DNA from: Thiobacillus sp. UBA6205
GTDB lineage: Bacteria > Pseudomonadota > Gammaproteobacteria > Burkholderiales > Thiobacillaceae
DNA: 14,818 bases
Assembly (NCBI GenBank): GCA_002421825.1
Contig: DISR01000010.1
Coordinates: 1 to 14,818, forward strand
Direction of reading: 5' to 3'
The position numbers were made by a program, and so were the translations under genes. The notes beneath the pieces are model-generated. The model made no database searches and had not been told where the DNA came from. It saw only the letters and a list, made by a program, of their open reading frames with translations. Below are positions 8,188 to 14,535 of the stretch, piece after piece. The first letter of the stretch is position 1, and each line of letters opens with the position of its first letter.

Positions 8188-8900
8188 TCCTGGTCTCCTT
8201 TTGTCGTCATCCTGTTCGGGCAGGCAGCCTGGTCGGCAAGCACGACCAGGCTTTCCCCTGCGCCAATCCGGCTGGCGGGAATCGGGCGCCCCTGTTGCCA
8301 CCGCATGACCGCCTCGCGTTTGGCTTCCCCCGTCACCAGGAACAGCACGGTTCGCGCGCGCGACAGCCGCTGTGCGGACAGGCTGATCCGTTCCGGCGGC
8401 GGCTTGGGCGCATCGAATACCGGCAGCACATCCATTGCTCCCTGCCCCGCGCCGAGGTCATGGCCGGGGAACAGGCTGGCCGTGTGCCCATCCTCGCCCA
8501 GGCCCAGCAGGACGAGATCGAATTTGCCCGCGTTTTTCAGTTGCTCGCCGTAGCATGAGGCCGCCTCGGCCGGACCGAGTTCCGCGGGTGGCACGAAGAT
8601 TTGTCCGGGCGGGATCGGAACGCAATCCAGGAACGCAAGCGCAGCCTGCAGGCTGTTGCGGTCGGCATGGTCCGGCGGCAGGCAGCGCTCGTCGCCGAAG
8701 TACACGCGCCATTTATCCCACTGCATGGCCTCGCCGGCCAGCATGCGGTAGAGGTCGAGCGGCGTTTGGCCGCCCGCCAGCACGACAGAGAAATTGCTGC
8801 CACTGCCGGCCTCGCACTGCCGAACAATCTCCAGCGCAGCCTTGAGCAGCGATTCGCGGTCGGGGAAAACCCGCCAGTCAGGCTCCATGATCGTTTCCAT
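8184..8900 (-). CDS. pgl: 6-phosphogluconolactonase
   Basis: Pgl hydrolyses 6-phosphogluconolactone to 6-phosphogluconate, the second step of the oxidative pentose phosphate and Entner-Doudoroff routes. It belongs to the NagB/DevB-like family. Diagnostic motifs are VVLAGGQTPLDLY (39-51), GDERCLPP (69-76) and GLGEDGHTASLFPG (133-146), with His139 as the likely catalytic residue, plus FLVTGEAKREAV near the C-terminus. The length of 238 residues is normal. The start is uncertain among clustered ATGs at 8903, 8900 and 8888; 8900 is a compromise, and 8888 has a GGAAA upstream. The open frame to 9002 is rejected because it overlaps the divergent HDOD gene. zwf, edd and gnd are not in the window. 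The stop overlaps the DUF4139 start by ATGA. Confidence 0.93.
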   Translation of the reverse strand: METIMEPDWRVFPDRESLLKAALEIVRQCEAGSGSNFSVVLAGGQTPLDLYRMLAGEAMQWDKWRVYFGDERCLPPDHADRNSLQAALAFLDCVPIPPGQIFVPPAELGPAEAASCYGEQLKNAGKFDLVLLGLGEDGHTASLFPGHDLGAGQGAMDVLPVFDAPKPPPERISLSAQRLSRARTVLFLVTGEAKREAVMRWQQGRPIPASRIGAGESLVVLADQAACPNRMTTKGDQE

Positions 8901-8918
8901 CATTTGTCCGGTAATGGC

Positions 8919-8947
8919 ATGATAGCGGCTGTCAGAGACATCCCCAA
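8919..8947 (-). promoter_or_regulatory. Candidate sigma70 promoter for the pgl operon
   Basis: Read on the minus strand, TTGGGG (complement of 8942-8947, 3/6 to consensus) and TATCAT (complement of 8919-8924, 5/6) are separated by 17 bases. Transcription would begin near 8912, just upstream of the clustered pgl ATGs, which supports a short pgl N-terminus. The -35 is weak. No equally good promoter was seen for the divergent HDOD gene. Confidence 0.4.
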
Positions 8948-8956
8948 CCCGCATAA

Positions 8957-10225
8957 ATGGCTTCTTCATCCAGCAAAGGCGGCGGCGTCGATACGCAATC
9001 ACTGAGTTCCGGGGTGATTACCCACGTCGGAGGCGAAAATGCGCCCAGCCCGGTTCGCGAAGAAGACCTGCGCAACCGCTTTTTGTCGTTCGACCCGATG
9101 TTCGACAGCAAGGGAATGGTGGTGGCGCGCGAACTGGTGTTGCGCGGCCAGGACACCTCCAGTGTACAGTCGGCCGAGTTGAAGCGCATGAACGAGGACA
9201 TGCTGCTGACCGGGCTGTATTCCCTGTCTCAGGACGGCCTGCTCAGCGGCCAACCCCTGTTCGTCAAGATCAGCCATGACGTCCTGTTCTCCGATACCCT
9301 GTCGCAACTGGCGCATCCCAATATCGTATGGATCGTGGATGATGCCGACGCCAAAGTAGCCAGCCAGGCCAAGCATCTATCGTCGGCCGGGGCGATGAGG
9401 TTCTGCCTTGAGGCGCCAGAGCCGGACGTTGCAGAAAATGTGTGGCACTTCCAGCGCATTCCCGCCAGCGCGAGGCCAGAGAAACTGCCAGGCGGACAAA
9501 TCATCGTTCAAAACATTGCCCGCGAGTTCGAATTGTCGCGCTGGCCGGATTATGGCTGGTTCATGGGCGAGTACTTCACCGGCCCGCTGGCCGAACCGAA
9601 CGCCAAACCCAATCACGACTTGCGCCTGGAATTGGCGACAGTCGCCATGCGGCAGGCGCTGCCCAGCCTGATCCAATTCATCCGCCTGAACCCGTCGCTC
9701 GAAACCCAGTTGATGCGCATCGCCCACTCCATGGCCGGTGGGCTGAGCACGGAAGCCGACTCCGCCGCCCACGCCATGATCAAGATGGGCGGCAAACGCT
9801 CCCAGCGGGTCGCCATCCTGACTGCGCTGGCCGGCACGCCTGTGACGGCGGACAACCGCCTTTATACCCAGGTGGCCCTGAGCCGCGCGCTATTGATGGG
9901 CAAGCTGGCAGGCTCTATAACGGACATCACCGATCCGGATGAGGCCTTCGAAACCGGCCTCTTCTCCACCTTTCCTGCGGCGTTTTCACTTTCGGTGAAC
10001 CAGTTGTACCGGCGCATCGGCTTGCGCCGGCAGGTTTATGAAAGTCTGGCCGGGCAGGACACGCCGATGAACAAACTGCTGCGCCTTGCCCACGCTTGCG
10101 AACATCAGAACGGCGAACTCATGTCAAAGCTGTCCTGCGAACTCGGCATTTCCATGGACAGCATGGCAGCTTCGCACGTCGAGGCGGCCGTCACCGCAGA
10201 AGATGTCGGCTCGCGCCTGATTTGA
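8957..10225 (+). CDS. Degenerate-EAL plus HDOD domain signalling protein
   Basis: The 422-residue protein has a low-complexity, serine/glycine-rich start. A region follows resembling the N-terminus of YuxH-type EAL-HDOD proteins: RFLSFDPMFDSKGMVVARELVLRG at 41-64 matches the family's QPIFD...GYELLFR pattern, and EYFTGPL at 205-211 resembles the end of the EAL barrel. The catalytic EAL signature and its acidic metal ligands are absent, so it should not cleave cyclic-di-GMP. Residues about 220-405 look like an HDOD domain, a catalytically dead HD-fold module found in signalling and output proteins. No membrane segments are seen, so it is probably a cytoplasmic regulator whose partner is not identifiable here. 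The ATG at 8957 lacks a clear Shine-Dalgarno. It is divergent from pgl and probably monocistronic. Confidence 0.8.
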   Translation: MASSSSKGGGVDTQSLSSGVITHVGGENAPSPVREEDLRNRFLSFDPMFDSKGMVVARELVLRGQDTSSVQSAELKRMNEDMLLTGLYSLSQDGLLSGQPLFVKISHDVLFSDTLSQLAHPNIVWIVDDADAKVASQAKHLSSAGAMRFCLEAPEPDVAENVWHFQRIPASARPEKLPGGQIIVQNIAREFELSRWPDYGWFMGEYFTGPLAEPNAKPNHDLRLELATVAMRQALPSLIQFIRLNPSLETQLMRIAHSMAGGLSTEADSAAHAMIKMGGKRSQRVAILTALAGTPVTADNRLYTQVALSRALLMGKLAGSITDITDPDEAFETGLFSTFPAAFSLSVNQLYRRIGLRRQVYESLAGQDTPMNKLLRLAHACEHQNGELMSKLSCELGISMDSMAASHVEAAVTAEDVGSRLI

Positions 10226-10259
10226 TTCGGTTGGCACAGGCCGGGCTCCCATGAGCAGC

Positions 10260-10289
10260 TTAATAAGCCGTTCTCCGACGCGGTAAAAT
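10260..10289 (+). promoter_or_regulatory. Weak candidate promoter before the exonuclease-rlmD operon
   Basis: TTAATA (10260-10265, 4/6) and TAAAAT (10284-10289, 5/6) are separated by 18 bases. The -10 ends two bases before the annotated ATG at 10291, so transcription would begin at or inside the reading frame. Either the mRNA is effectively leaderless, translation starts at GTG 10318, or this is not the promoter. Confidence 0.3.
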
Positions 10290-10290
10290 T

Positions 10291-11094
10291 ATGGCTTCTC
10301 GACTGCTGGCCGACAACGTGACCCCCGTACTCGTCTTCGACATTGAAACCATCCCGGATACTTCCGGTTTTGCGCGCCTGCACGATCTGCCTGCCGGCAT
10401 CCCTGAAGGCGAAATCGCGGAAATGGCCTTGCTGCAACGCCGCCAGGCCACTGGCAGCGATTTTCTGCCTCACTACCTGCACCGCATCGTGGCGATTTCC
10501 TGCGCGCTTCGCATGGGTGACCAGTTCCGGGTGTGGACGCTCGGACGTGACGGGGAATCCGAACACGACATCGTCCAGCGCTTCTACGACGGCATCGAGA
10601 AGTACACGCCCCAACTGGTTTCCTGGAACGGCGGCGGCTTCGATCTGCCGGTGCTGCACTATCGCGGCCTGATGCACGGCATCGCCGCCCGGCGCTACTG
10701 GGAATGGGGCGAGGAGGACAAGGAGTTCAAGTGGAACAACTATCTGAGCCGCTACCACACCCGCCATCTCGACCTCATGGACGTGCTCGCCATGTACCAG
10801 CCGCGCGCCAATGCGCCGCTGGATGATCTGGCCAAGCTGTGCGGCTTCCCCGGCAAGCTGGGCATGGACGGCAGCCAGGTGTGGGACGCCTTCCAGGCCG
10901 GCAAGCTCGCCGACATCTGCGACTACTGCGAAACCGACGTGGTCAACACCCACCTGCTTTTCCTGCGCTTCGAGCACATGCGCGGGTCGCTCACCACCGA
11001 GGCCTATCACGGCGAAACCGCCAGGGTGCGCGCCGCCCTGCAGGCCCTGGAAGGCGGGCACTGGCAGGCCTTCCTTGCCGCCTGGAGGGAGTAG
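10291..11094 (+). CDS. PolB-like DEDDy-family 3'-5' exonuclease
   Basis: The predicted nuclease resembles the proofreading exonuclease domain of family B DNA polymerases, in a stand-alone group (COG3298). All acidic motifs are visible: FDIETIPD with Asp17 and Glu19 (ExoI), SWNGGGFDLPVL with Asp118 (ExoII) and YCETD with Tyr212 and Asp216 (ExoIII; the Y-x3-D form marks the DEDDy subgroup). It should bind two divalent metals and degrade single-stranded DNA or RNA from the 3' end. There is no polymerase domain: 267 residues is essentially one exonuclease fold. The ATG has a poor Shine-Dalgarno, and GTG 10318 is a possible alternative start that keeps motif I. Its TAG is two bases before the rlmD GTG, so the two are cotranscribed. 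The physiological substrate is unknown; the pairing hints at an RNA-related role but does not prove it. Confidence 0.87.
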   Translation: MASRLLADNVTPVLVFDIETIPDTSGFARLHDLPAGIPEGEIAEMALLQRRQATGSDFLPHYLHRIVAISCALRMGDQFRVWTLGRDGESEHDIVQRFYDGIEKYTPQLVSWNGGGFDLPVLHYRGLMHGIAARRYWEWGEEDKEFKWNNYLSRYHTRHLDLMDVLAMYQPRANAPLDDLAKLCGFPGKLGMDGSQVWDAFQAGKLADICDYCETDVVNTHLLFLRFEHMRGSLTTEAYHGETARVRAALQALEGGHWQAFLAAWRE

Positions 11095-11096
11095 CC

Positions 11097-12395
11097 GTGG
11101 TCGAGGCTCATATCGATGCCCTTGACCATGAGGGCCATGGCATCTGTCGCGTGGACGGCAAGGTCACGTTCGTCGACGGCGCGCTGCCGGGCGAGACCGC
11201 GGAGATTTCCGTGTTTCGCAAGCACCCCAAGTACGACAGCGCCAACGCCGTGCGCATCCTCAAGACCAGCAGCCAGCGCGCTGCCCCAAAGTGCGTGCAC
11301 TATGGCCGCTGCGGCGGCTGCGTGCTGCAGCATCTGGAGGTGAGCGCGCAGGTCGCCGCCAAGCAGCGCATCCTGGAGGAAAATCTTCAGCGCATCGGCA
11401 AGGTCCGGCCGGAAATCATCCTGCCCGCGCTGTATGGTCCCTCCTGGGCTTACCGCCACCGCGCGCGCTTTTCAGTGAAGCGCGTGGACAAGAAAGGCGG
11501 CGCGCTGGTCGGCTTCCACGAGAAGAAATCCTGGTTCATCGTCGACATGCACACCTGCGAGGTGCTGCCGCCGCATGTCGCCGCGCTGTTCATGCCCATG
11601 CGCGAGTTGATTCCGCAGCTGTCCAACTCCGACCGCGTGCCCCAGATCGAACTGGCCATCGGCGAAACCTCGACTGTGCTGGTGTTCCGCCTGCTCGCTC
11701 CCTGGAACGACGATGACAAGGAAATCGTCCGCGCCTTCGCCAACCGGCATGGCGTGGAAATCTGGGTGCAGCCCAAGGGGCCTGATACCGCCGCGCCTTT
11801 CTATCCGGAAAACGGCGGCCTGCTGCAATACAGCCTGCCCGAATTCAACGTGGTGCACCCGTTCCGCCCCACCGAGTTCACCCAGGTCAATCCGCACATC
11901 AACCGCGCGCTGGTTCACCGCGCCATTGCCATGCTGTCCCCTCAGCCGCACGAACGCATCGCCGATTTCTTCTGCGGCCTGGGCAATTTCACCCTGCCCA
12001 TCGCGCGCTCCGGAGCGGAAGTGGTGGGCATCGAAGGCAGCAAGGCCCTGGTCAGCCGTGCGCAGGAGAACGCCCGCCTAAATGGCCTCGACAACGTCGA
12101 ATACGCCGTCGACAACCTGTTCGAAATGACCCCGGAGAAATATGCTGCGCTGGGCCGTTTCGACAAGCTCCTGATCGACCCACCACGCGACGGCGCCATG
12201 GAACTGGTGAAATCCCTGCCCGCGGACAATCCGCCCCGGCACATCGTCTATATTTCCTGCAACCCGGCTACCCTGGCGCGCGACGCCGGGGTGCTGTGCC
12301 ACGTCAAGGGCTACAGGCTCAAGGCGGCAGGCATCGCCAACATGTTCCCGCACACGGCCCACGTCGAATCCATCGCCCTGTTCGAGCGGTATTAG
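11097..12395 (+). CDS. rlmD: 23S rRNA (uracil-1939-C5)-methyltransferase
   Basis: RlmD uses S-adenosylmethionine to form m5U1939 in 23S rRNA. At 432 residues it is the E. coli length (433). An N-terminal TRAM RNA-binding domain spans about 1-58. The 4Fe-4S ligands are Cys66, Cys72 and Cys75 in KCVHYGRCGGC, with Cys154 in MHTCEVLP. The SAM site is RIADFFCGLGNFTLP, the catalytic nucleophile is Cys388 in YISCNPATLARD, and the base is Glu424 in HVESIALFERY; the last two sit almost exactly where E. coli has Cys389 and Glu424. The start is GTG at 11097, preceded by GGAGGGAG at proper spacing and two bases after the exonuclease stop. The frame open upstream to 10839 overlaps that gene and encodes no TRAM sequence, so it is rejected. 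Paralogues RlmC and TrmA are less likely because of the TRAM domain and length. Confidence 0.95.
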   Translation: MVEAHIDALDHEGHGICRVDGKVTFVDGALPGETAEISVFRKHPKYDSANAVRILKTSSQRAAPKCVHYGRCGGCVLQHLEVSAQVAAKQRILEENLQRIGKVRPEIILPALYGPSWAYRHRARFSVKRVDKKGGALVGFHEKKSWFIVDMHTCEVLPPHVAALFMPMRELIPQLSNSDRVPQIELAIGETSTVLVFRLLAPWNDDDKEIVRAFANRHGVEIWVQPKGPDTAAPFYPENGGLLQYSLPEFNVVHPFRPTEFTQVNPHINRALVHRAIAMLSPQPHERIADFFCGLGNFTLPIARSGAEVVGIEGSKALVSRAQENARLNGLDNVEYAVDNLFEMTPEKYAALGRFDKLLIDPPRDGAMELVKSLPADNPPRHIVYISCNPATLARDAGVLCHVKGYRLKAAGIANMFPHTAHVESIALFERY

Positions 12396-12404
12396 GCTCC
12401 CCCT

Positions 12405-12422
12405 TGCCTGCTTCTGCAGGCA
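12405..12422 (+). terminator. Hairpin after rlmD (possible weak terminator)
   Basis: Arms TGCCTGC (12405-12411) and GCAGGCA (12416-12422) pair perfectly over seven bases around a TTCT loop, ten bases after the rlmD stop. No T-run follows, so it is not a standard intrinsic terminator. It may be a 3'-end stabiliser or a Rho-dependent end. Confidence 0.35.
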
Positions 12423-12456
12423 GCTGCTGGCTTCGAACCAGGCTTCCGGAGCAGCG

Positions 12457-12475
12457 TGCAAATTCCCTATTTGCA
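12457..12475. promoter_or_regulatory. Perfect inverted repeat upstream of lysC (operator-like)
   Basis: TGCAAAT and ATTTGCA form a perfect 7-base dyad around TCCCT, 37 bases before the lysC ATG. A -10-like TAGAAT sits at 12477-12482, so a protein bound here would cover the -35 region, where no consensus -35 is found. That arrangement suggests an activator or repressor site, or an RNA hairpin if transcription starts further upstream. The binding partner is unknown. Confidence 0.35.
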
Positions 12476-12512
12476 GTAGAATTGCCATTTTTTACCGTCA
12501 GCAAAACTCCAA

Positions 12513-13739
12513 ATGGCGTTGATCGTTCAGAAATACGGCGGCACCTCGGTCGGCAGCATCGACCGCATCCGCAATGTTGCGCAAAGAGTGGCCAAATACC
12601 GCGCCCAAGGACACCAGGTGGTCGTGGTCGTGTCCGCCATGTCCGGCGAAACCAACCGGCTCATTGCCCTGGCCAAGGAAATGCAGCCCCAGCCCGACCC
12701 ACGCGAACTGGACGTCATGATCTCGACCGGCGAGCAGGTCACCATCGCCCTGCTGTCGATGGCGCTCAAAGACCTCGGCATCAAAGCCAAGAGCTACACC
12801 GGCTGGCAAGTGCCCATCCGCACCGACAACGCCTTCACCAAGGCACGCATAGAGGGCATCCCGGACGCCAACATGCGCGCCGACCTGAATGACGGCCATG
12901 TCGTCGTAGTGGCAGGTTTCCAGGGCATCGACAGCGACGGCAACATCACCACCCTGGGCCGCGGCGGTTCCGACACCACCGGCGTCGCGCTCGCCGCCGC
13001 GCTCAAGGCCGACGAATGCCAGATCTACACCGATGTCGACGGCGTCTACACCACCGATCCGCGCATCGTGCCCGAAGCCAGACGCCTCAAGACCATCACC
13101 TTCGAGGAAATGCTGGAAATGGCCAGCCTCGGCTCCAAGGTGCTGCAAATCCGCTCGGTGGAATTCGCCGGCAAATACAAGGTGAAACTGCGCGTGCTGT
13201 CCAGCTTCGAAGAAGAAGGCGACGGCACGCTGATTACTTTCGAGGAAGACGAAAACATGGAACAGGCCATTATTTCCGGCATTGCCTTCAACCGCGATGA
13301 AGCCAAGATCACGGTGCTCGGCGTGCCCGACAAGCCCGGCATCGCCTACCAGATTCTCGGCCCGGTGGCGGATGCCAATGTCGATGTCGACATGATCGTG
13401 CAGAACGTCGGCCACGAAAACACCACCGACTTCACCTTCACCGTGCATCGCAATGACTTCAACAAGGCCATGGATGTTTGCCGTAAAACGGCAGCCGCCA
13501 TCGGCGCACGCGAAGTCATCGGCGACGACAAGATCGCCAAGGTTTCCATCGTCGGCGTCGGCATGCGCTCGCACGTCGGCATCGCGCGCAGGATGTTCGA
13601 GGCCCTGGCCAATGACGGCATCAACATCCAGATGATCTCCACCTCCGAGATCAAGATTTCCGTGGTGGTGGAAGACAAGTACATGGAACTCGCCGTACGC
13701 GTGCTGCATCAAGCCTTCAACCTCGACAAGGCTGCCTGA
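12513..13739 (+). CDS. lysC: Aspartate kinase
   Basis: LysC phosphorylates aspartate with ATP, the first step to lysine, threonine, methionine and, in most bacteria, diaminopimelate. The 408-residue protein is a monofunctional aspartokinase of the Corynebacterium/Pseudomonas type, with no homoserine dehydrogenase fused. KYGGTSVG is at 7-14, GRGGSDTTG at 149-157 and YTDVDGVYTTDPRIV follows. Two ACT domains fill about 265-405 (ITVLGVPDKPG, then VSIVGVGMRSHVG and ISTSEIKISVVV), the expected seat of lysine/threonine feedback inhibition. Met249 lies where family members start a separate beta subunit. The ATG at 12513 has only a weak Shine-Dalgarno. A -10-like TAGAAT and an inverted repeat lie upstream, and tRNA-Ser follows 54 bases after the stop. 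Confidence 0.96.
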   Translation: MALIVQKYGGTSVGSIDRIRNVAQRVAKYRAQGHQVVVVVSAMSGETNRLIALAKEMQPQPDPRELDVMISTGEQVTIALLSMALKDLGIKAKSYTGWQVPIRTDNAFTKARIEGIPDANMRADLNDGHVVVVAGFQGIDSDGNITTLGRGGSDTTGVALAAALKADECQIYTDVDGVYTTDPRIVPEARRLKTITFEEMLEMASLGSKVLQIRSVEFAGKYKVKLRVLSSFEEEGDGTLITFEEDENMEQAIISGIAFNRDEAKITVLGVPDKPGIAYQILGPVADANVDVDMIVQNVGHENTTDFTFTVHRNDFNKAMDVCRKTAAAIGAREVIGDDKIAKVSIVGVGMRSHVGIARRMFEALANDGINIQMISTSEIKISVVVEDKYMELAVRVLHQAFNLDKAA

Positions 13740-13753
13740 TAAGCGTTTAGGGT

Positions 13754-13771
13754 GGCGAAAGGCGCCGTTTT
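13754..13771 (+). terminator. Possible weak terminator after lysC
   Basis: GGCG (13754-13757) pairs with CGCC (13763-13766) around AAAGG and is followed by GTTTT. The stem is only four base pairs, so read-through into the tRNA gene is likely. This may be incidental. Confidence 0.25.
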
Positions 13772-13793
13772 CCGGTATCCTTGCGCCTCTTCC

Positions 13794-13887
13794 GGAGACG
13801 TGGCCGAGAGGTTGAAGGTACTCCCCTGCTAAGGGAGCATGCGGGCTTAAACCTGCATCGAGGGTTCGAATCCCTCCGTCTCCGCCA
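13794..13887 (+). tRNA. tRNA-Ser (anticodon GCT)
   Basis: The acceptor stem GGAGACG (13794-13800) pairs with CGTCTCC (13877-13883), followed by the discriminator G and an encoded CCA. The anticodon stem CTCCC/GGGAG encloses CT-GCT-AA with anticodon GCT at 13828-13830, reading serine AGC/AGU codons. A long variable arm (GCATGCGGGCTTAAACCTGCATC) is present, as expected of class II tRNA-Ser, and the T arm reads GAGGGTTCGAATCCCTC. It lies directly after lysC, an order I recall from betaproteobacteria. A weak -10-like TATCCT at 13776-13781 might give it its own promoter. Confidence 0.97.
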
Positions 13888-13892
13888 AAATC

Positions 13893-13918
13893 AAAAAGGC
13901 CCTACTTGGGGCTTTTTT
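13893..13918 (+). terminator. Intrinsic terminator of tRNA-Ser
   Basis: AAAAAG, a bulged G and CCC (13893-13902) pair with GGGCTTTTT; the loop is about TACTTG and the downstream arm ends in T6 at 13913-13918. It starts six bases after the tRNA CCA end. Confidence 0.85.
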
Positions 13919-14057
13919 GTTTTGCTTGAGATGGTGGGCGAGAGCCTCCTGGCTTCGGCTGGAGATCACTGATCGAGAATTCAGCCAAAGGGCCTATCCC
14001 ACACCGAAACACACGCGAAAAATCCATGCGCGTATATCTCCATTAATTGATTTTGTG

Positions 14058-14063
14058 TATAAT
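14058..14063 (+). promoter_or_regulatory. -10 box of the tRNA-Arg promoter
   Basis: A perfect TATAAT lies 14 bases before the mature tRNA 5' end. No consensus -35 is found 16-18 bases upstream (TATCTC at 14035-14040 at 17 bases), so recognition probably leans on the -10 and the AT-rich spacer. The 5' leader would be short, about 7-8 bases. Confidence 0.65.
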
Positions 14064-14077
14064 TTCGCCTTCTCAGC

Positions 14078-14154
14078 GCGCCCGTAGCTCAGCTGGATAG
14101 AGTACCTGGCTACGAACCAGGGGGTCAGGAGTTCGAATCTCTTCGGGCGCGCCA
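14078..14154 (+). tRNA. tRNA-Arg (anticodon ACG)
   Basis: The acceptor stem GCGCCCG (14078-14084) pairs with CGGGCGC (14144-14150), then discriminator G and encoded CCA. The D arm contains AGCTCAGCTGGATAGAG. The anticodon stem CCTGG/CCAGG encloses CT-ACG-AA with ACG at 14112-14114; A34 is normally edited to inosine by TadA to read CGU, CGC and CGA. The T arm reads AGGAGTTCGAATCTCTT. It has its own -10 box and a strong terminator, so it is an independent single-gene unit. Confidence 0.97.
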
Positions 14155-14162
14155 ATCAACAA

Positions 14163-14190
14163 AAAAGGCTTGCATTTCTGCAAGCCTTTT
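14163..14190. terminator. Bidirectional terminator between tRNA-Arg and the comEA-like gene
   Basis: A perfect 12-base-pair stem (arms 14163-14174 and 14179-14190, core AAGGCTTGCA/TGCAAGCCTT) closes a TTTC loop. T-rich tracts follow on both strands, T4 plus CTTT rightward and T6 leftward, so it can end both the tRNA-Arg transcript and the convergent comEA-like transcript. Confidence 0.92.
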
Positions 14191-14225
14191 CTTTGGCCGT
14201 GAATGGCCGCTCTTTCTTGGGTCCG

Positions 14226-14498
14226 TTATTTTTTCTTGGCGTCCGAGGAATCTACGGCCAATTCGCCCTTCAGTTTCTCCACGCTGGATTTACCGAAACC
14301 CTTGACCTTGTCGAGATCATCCACCGACTTGAAGAGGCCGTTTTTCTCACGGTATTCGATAATTGCCTTTGCCTTGGAAGGGCCCAATCCCTTCACGCCC
14401 TCGAGTTCGGATTGCGTGGCAGTGTTGATATTGACCGCAGCCCAGACCGAGCCAACCAGGAAGAAAAACATCGCAATCAGTTTCATAATGAACTTCAT
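14226..14498 (-). CDS. ComEA-like helix-hairpin-helix DNA-binding protein
   Basis: The 90-residue protein has an N-terminal hydrophobic signal (MKFIMKLIAMFFFLVGSVWA) with likely cleavage after VWA. It is followed by a single ComEA-type helix-hairpin-helix unit: AVNINTATQSELEGVKGLGPSKAKAI, then FKSVDDLDKVKGFGKSSVEKL. This family binds double-stranded DNA non-specifically. In competent Gram-negatives the periplasmic form helps pull transforming DNA across the outer membrane, and many bacteria carry several short paralogues of unproven function. The ATG at 14498 is chosen because GGAGG lies nine bases upstream and the signal peptide starts there; a GTG at 14555 would add a hydrophilic extension. 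The tail ends in a lysine cluster. No other competence gene is in the window, so a competence role is only inferred. Confidence 0.88.
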   Translation of the reverse strand: MKFIMKLIAMFFFLVGSVWAAVNINTATQSELEGVKGLGPSKAKAIIEYREKNGLFKSVDDLDKVKGFGKSSVEKLKGELAVDSSDAKKK

Positions 14499-14535
14499 CT
14501 TCTTGTGCCTCCATTTGATTAGAAAAGTACAGTTG

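Noticed and set aside
8188..8301. N-terminal extension of the DUF4139 protein to 8301
   Set aside because: It would bury the signal peptide; the ATG at 8187 has a strong Shine-Dalgarno and the ATGA overlap.
7228..8553. Rightward open frame of 441 codons opposite the DUF4139 and pgl genes
   Set aside because: It spans two well-supported genes on the other strand and has no motif of its own.
8904..9002. N-terminal extension of pgl to 9002
   Set aside because: It overlaps the divergent HDOD start and the predicted pgl promoter, and adds basic residues not expected in this family.
10839..11096. N-terminal extension of rlmD
   Set aside because: It overlaps the exonuclease gene in another frame; the TRAM domain begins directly after GTG 11097.
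12498..13712. Leftward open frame of 404 codons opposite lysC
   Set aside because: Composition (many H, V, D, G residues) is typical of an antisense shadow; lysC motifs are intact on the other strand.
13781..13972. Rightward 63-codon open frame across tRNA-Ser
   Set aside because: It is made of tRNA and terminator sequence; no independent coding evidence.
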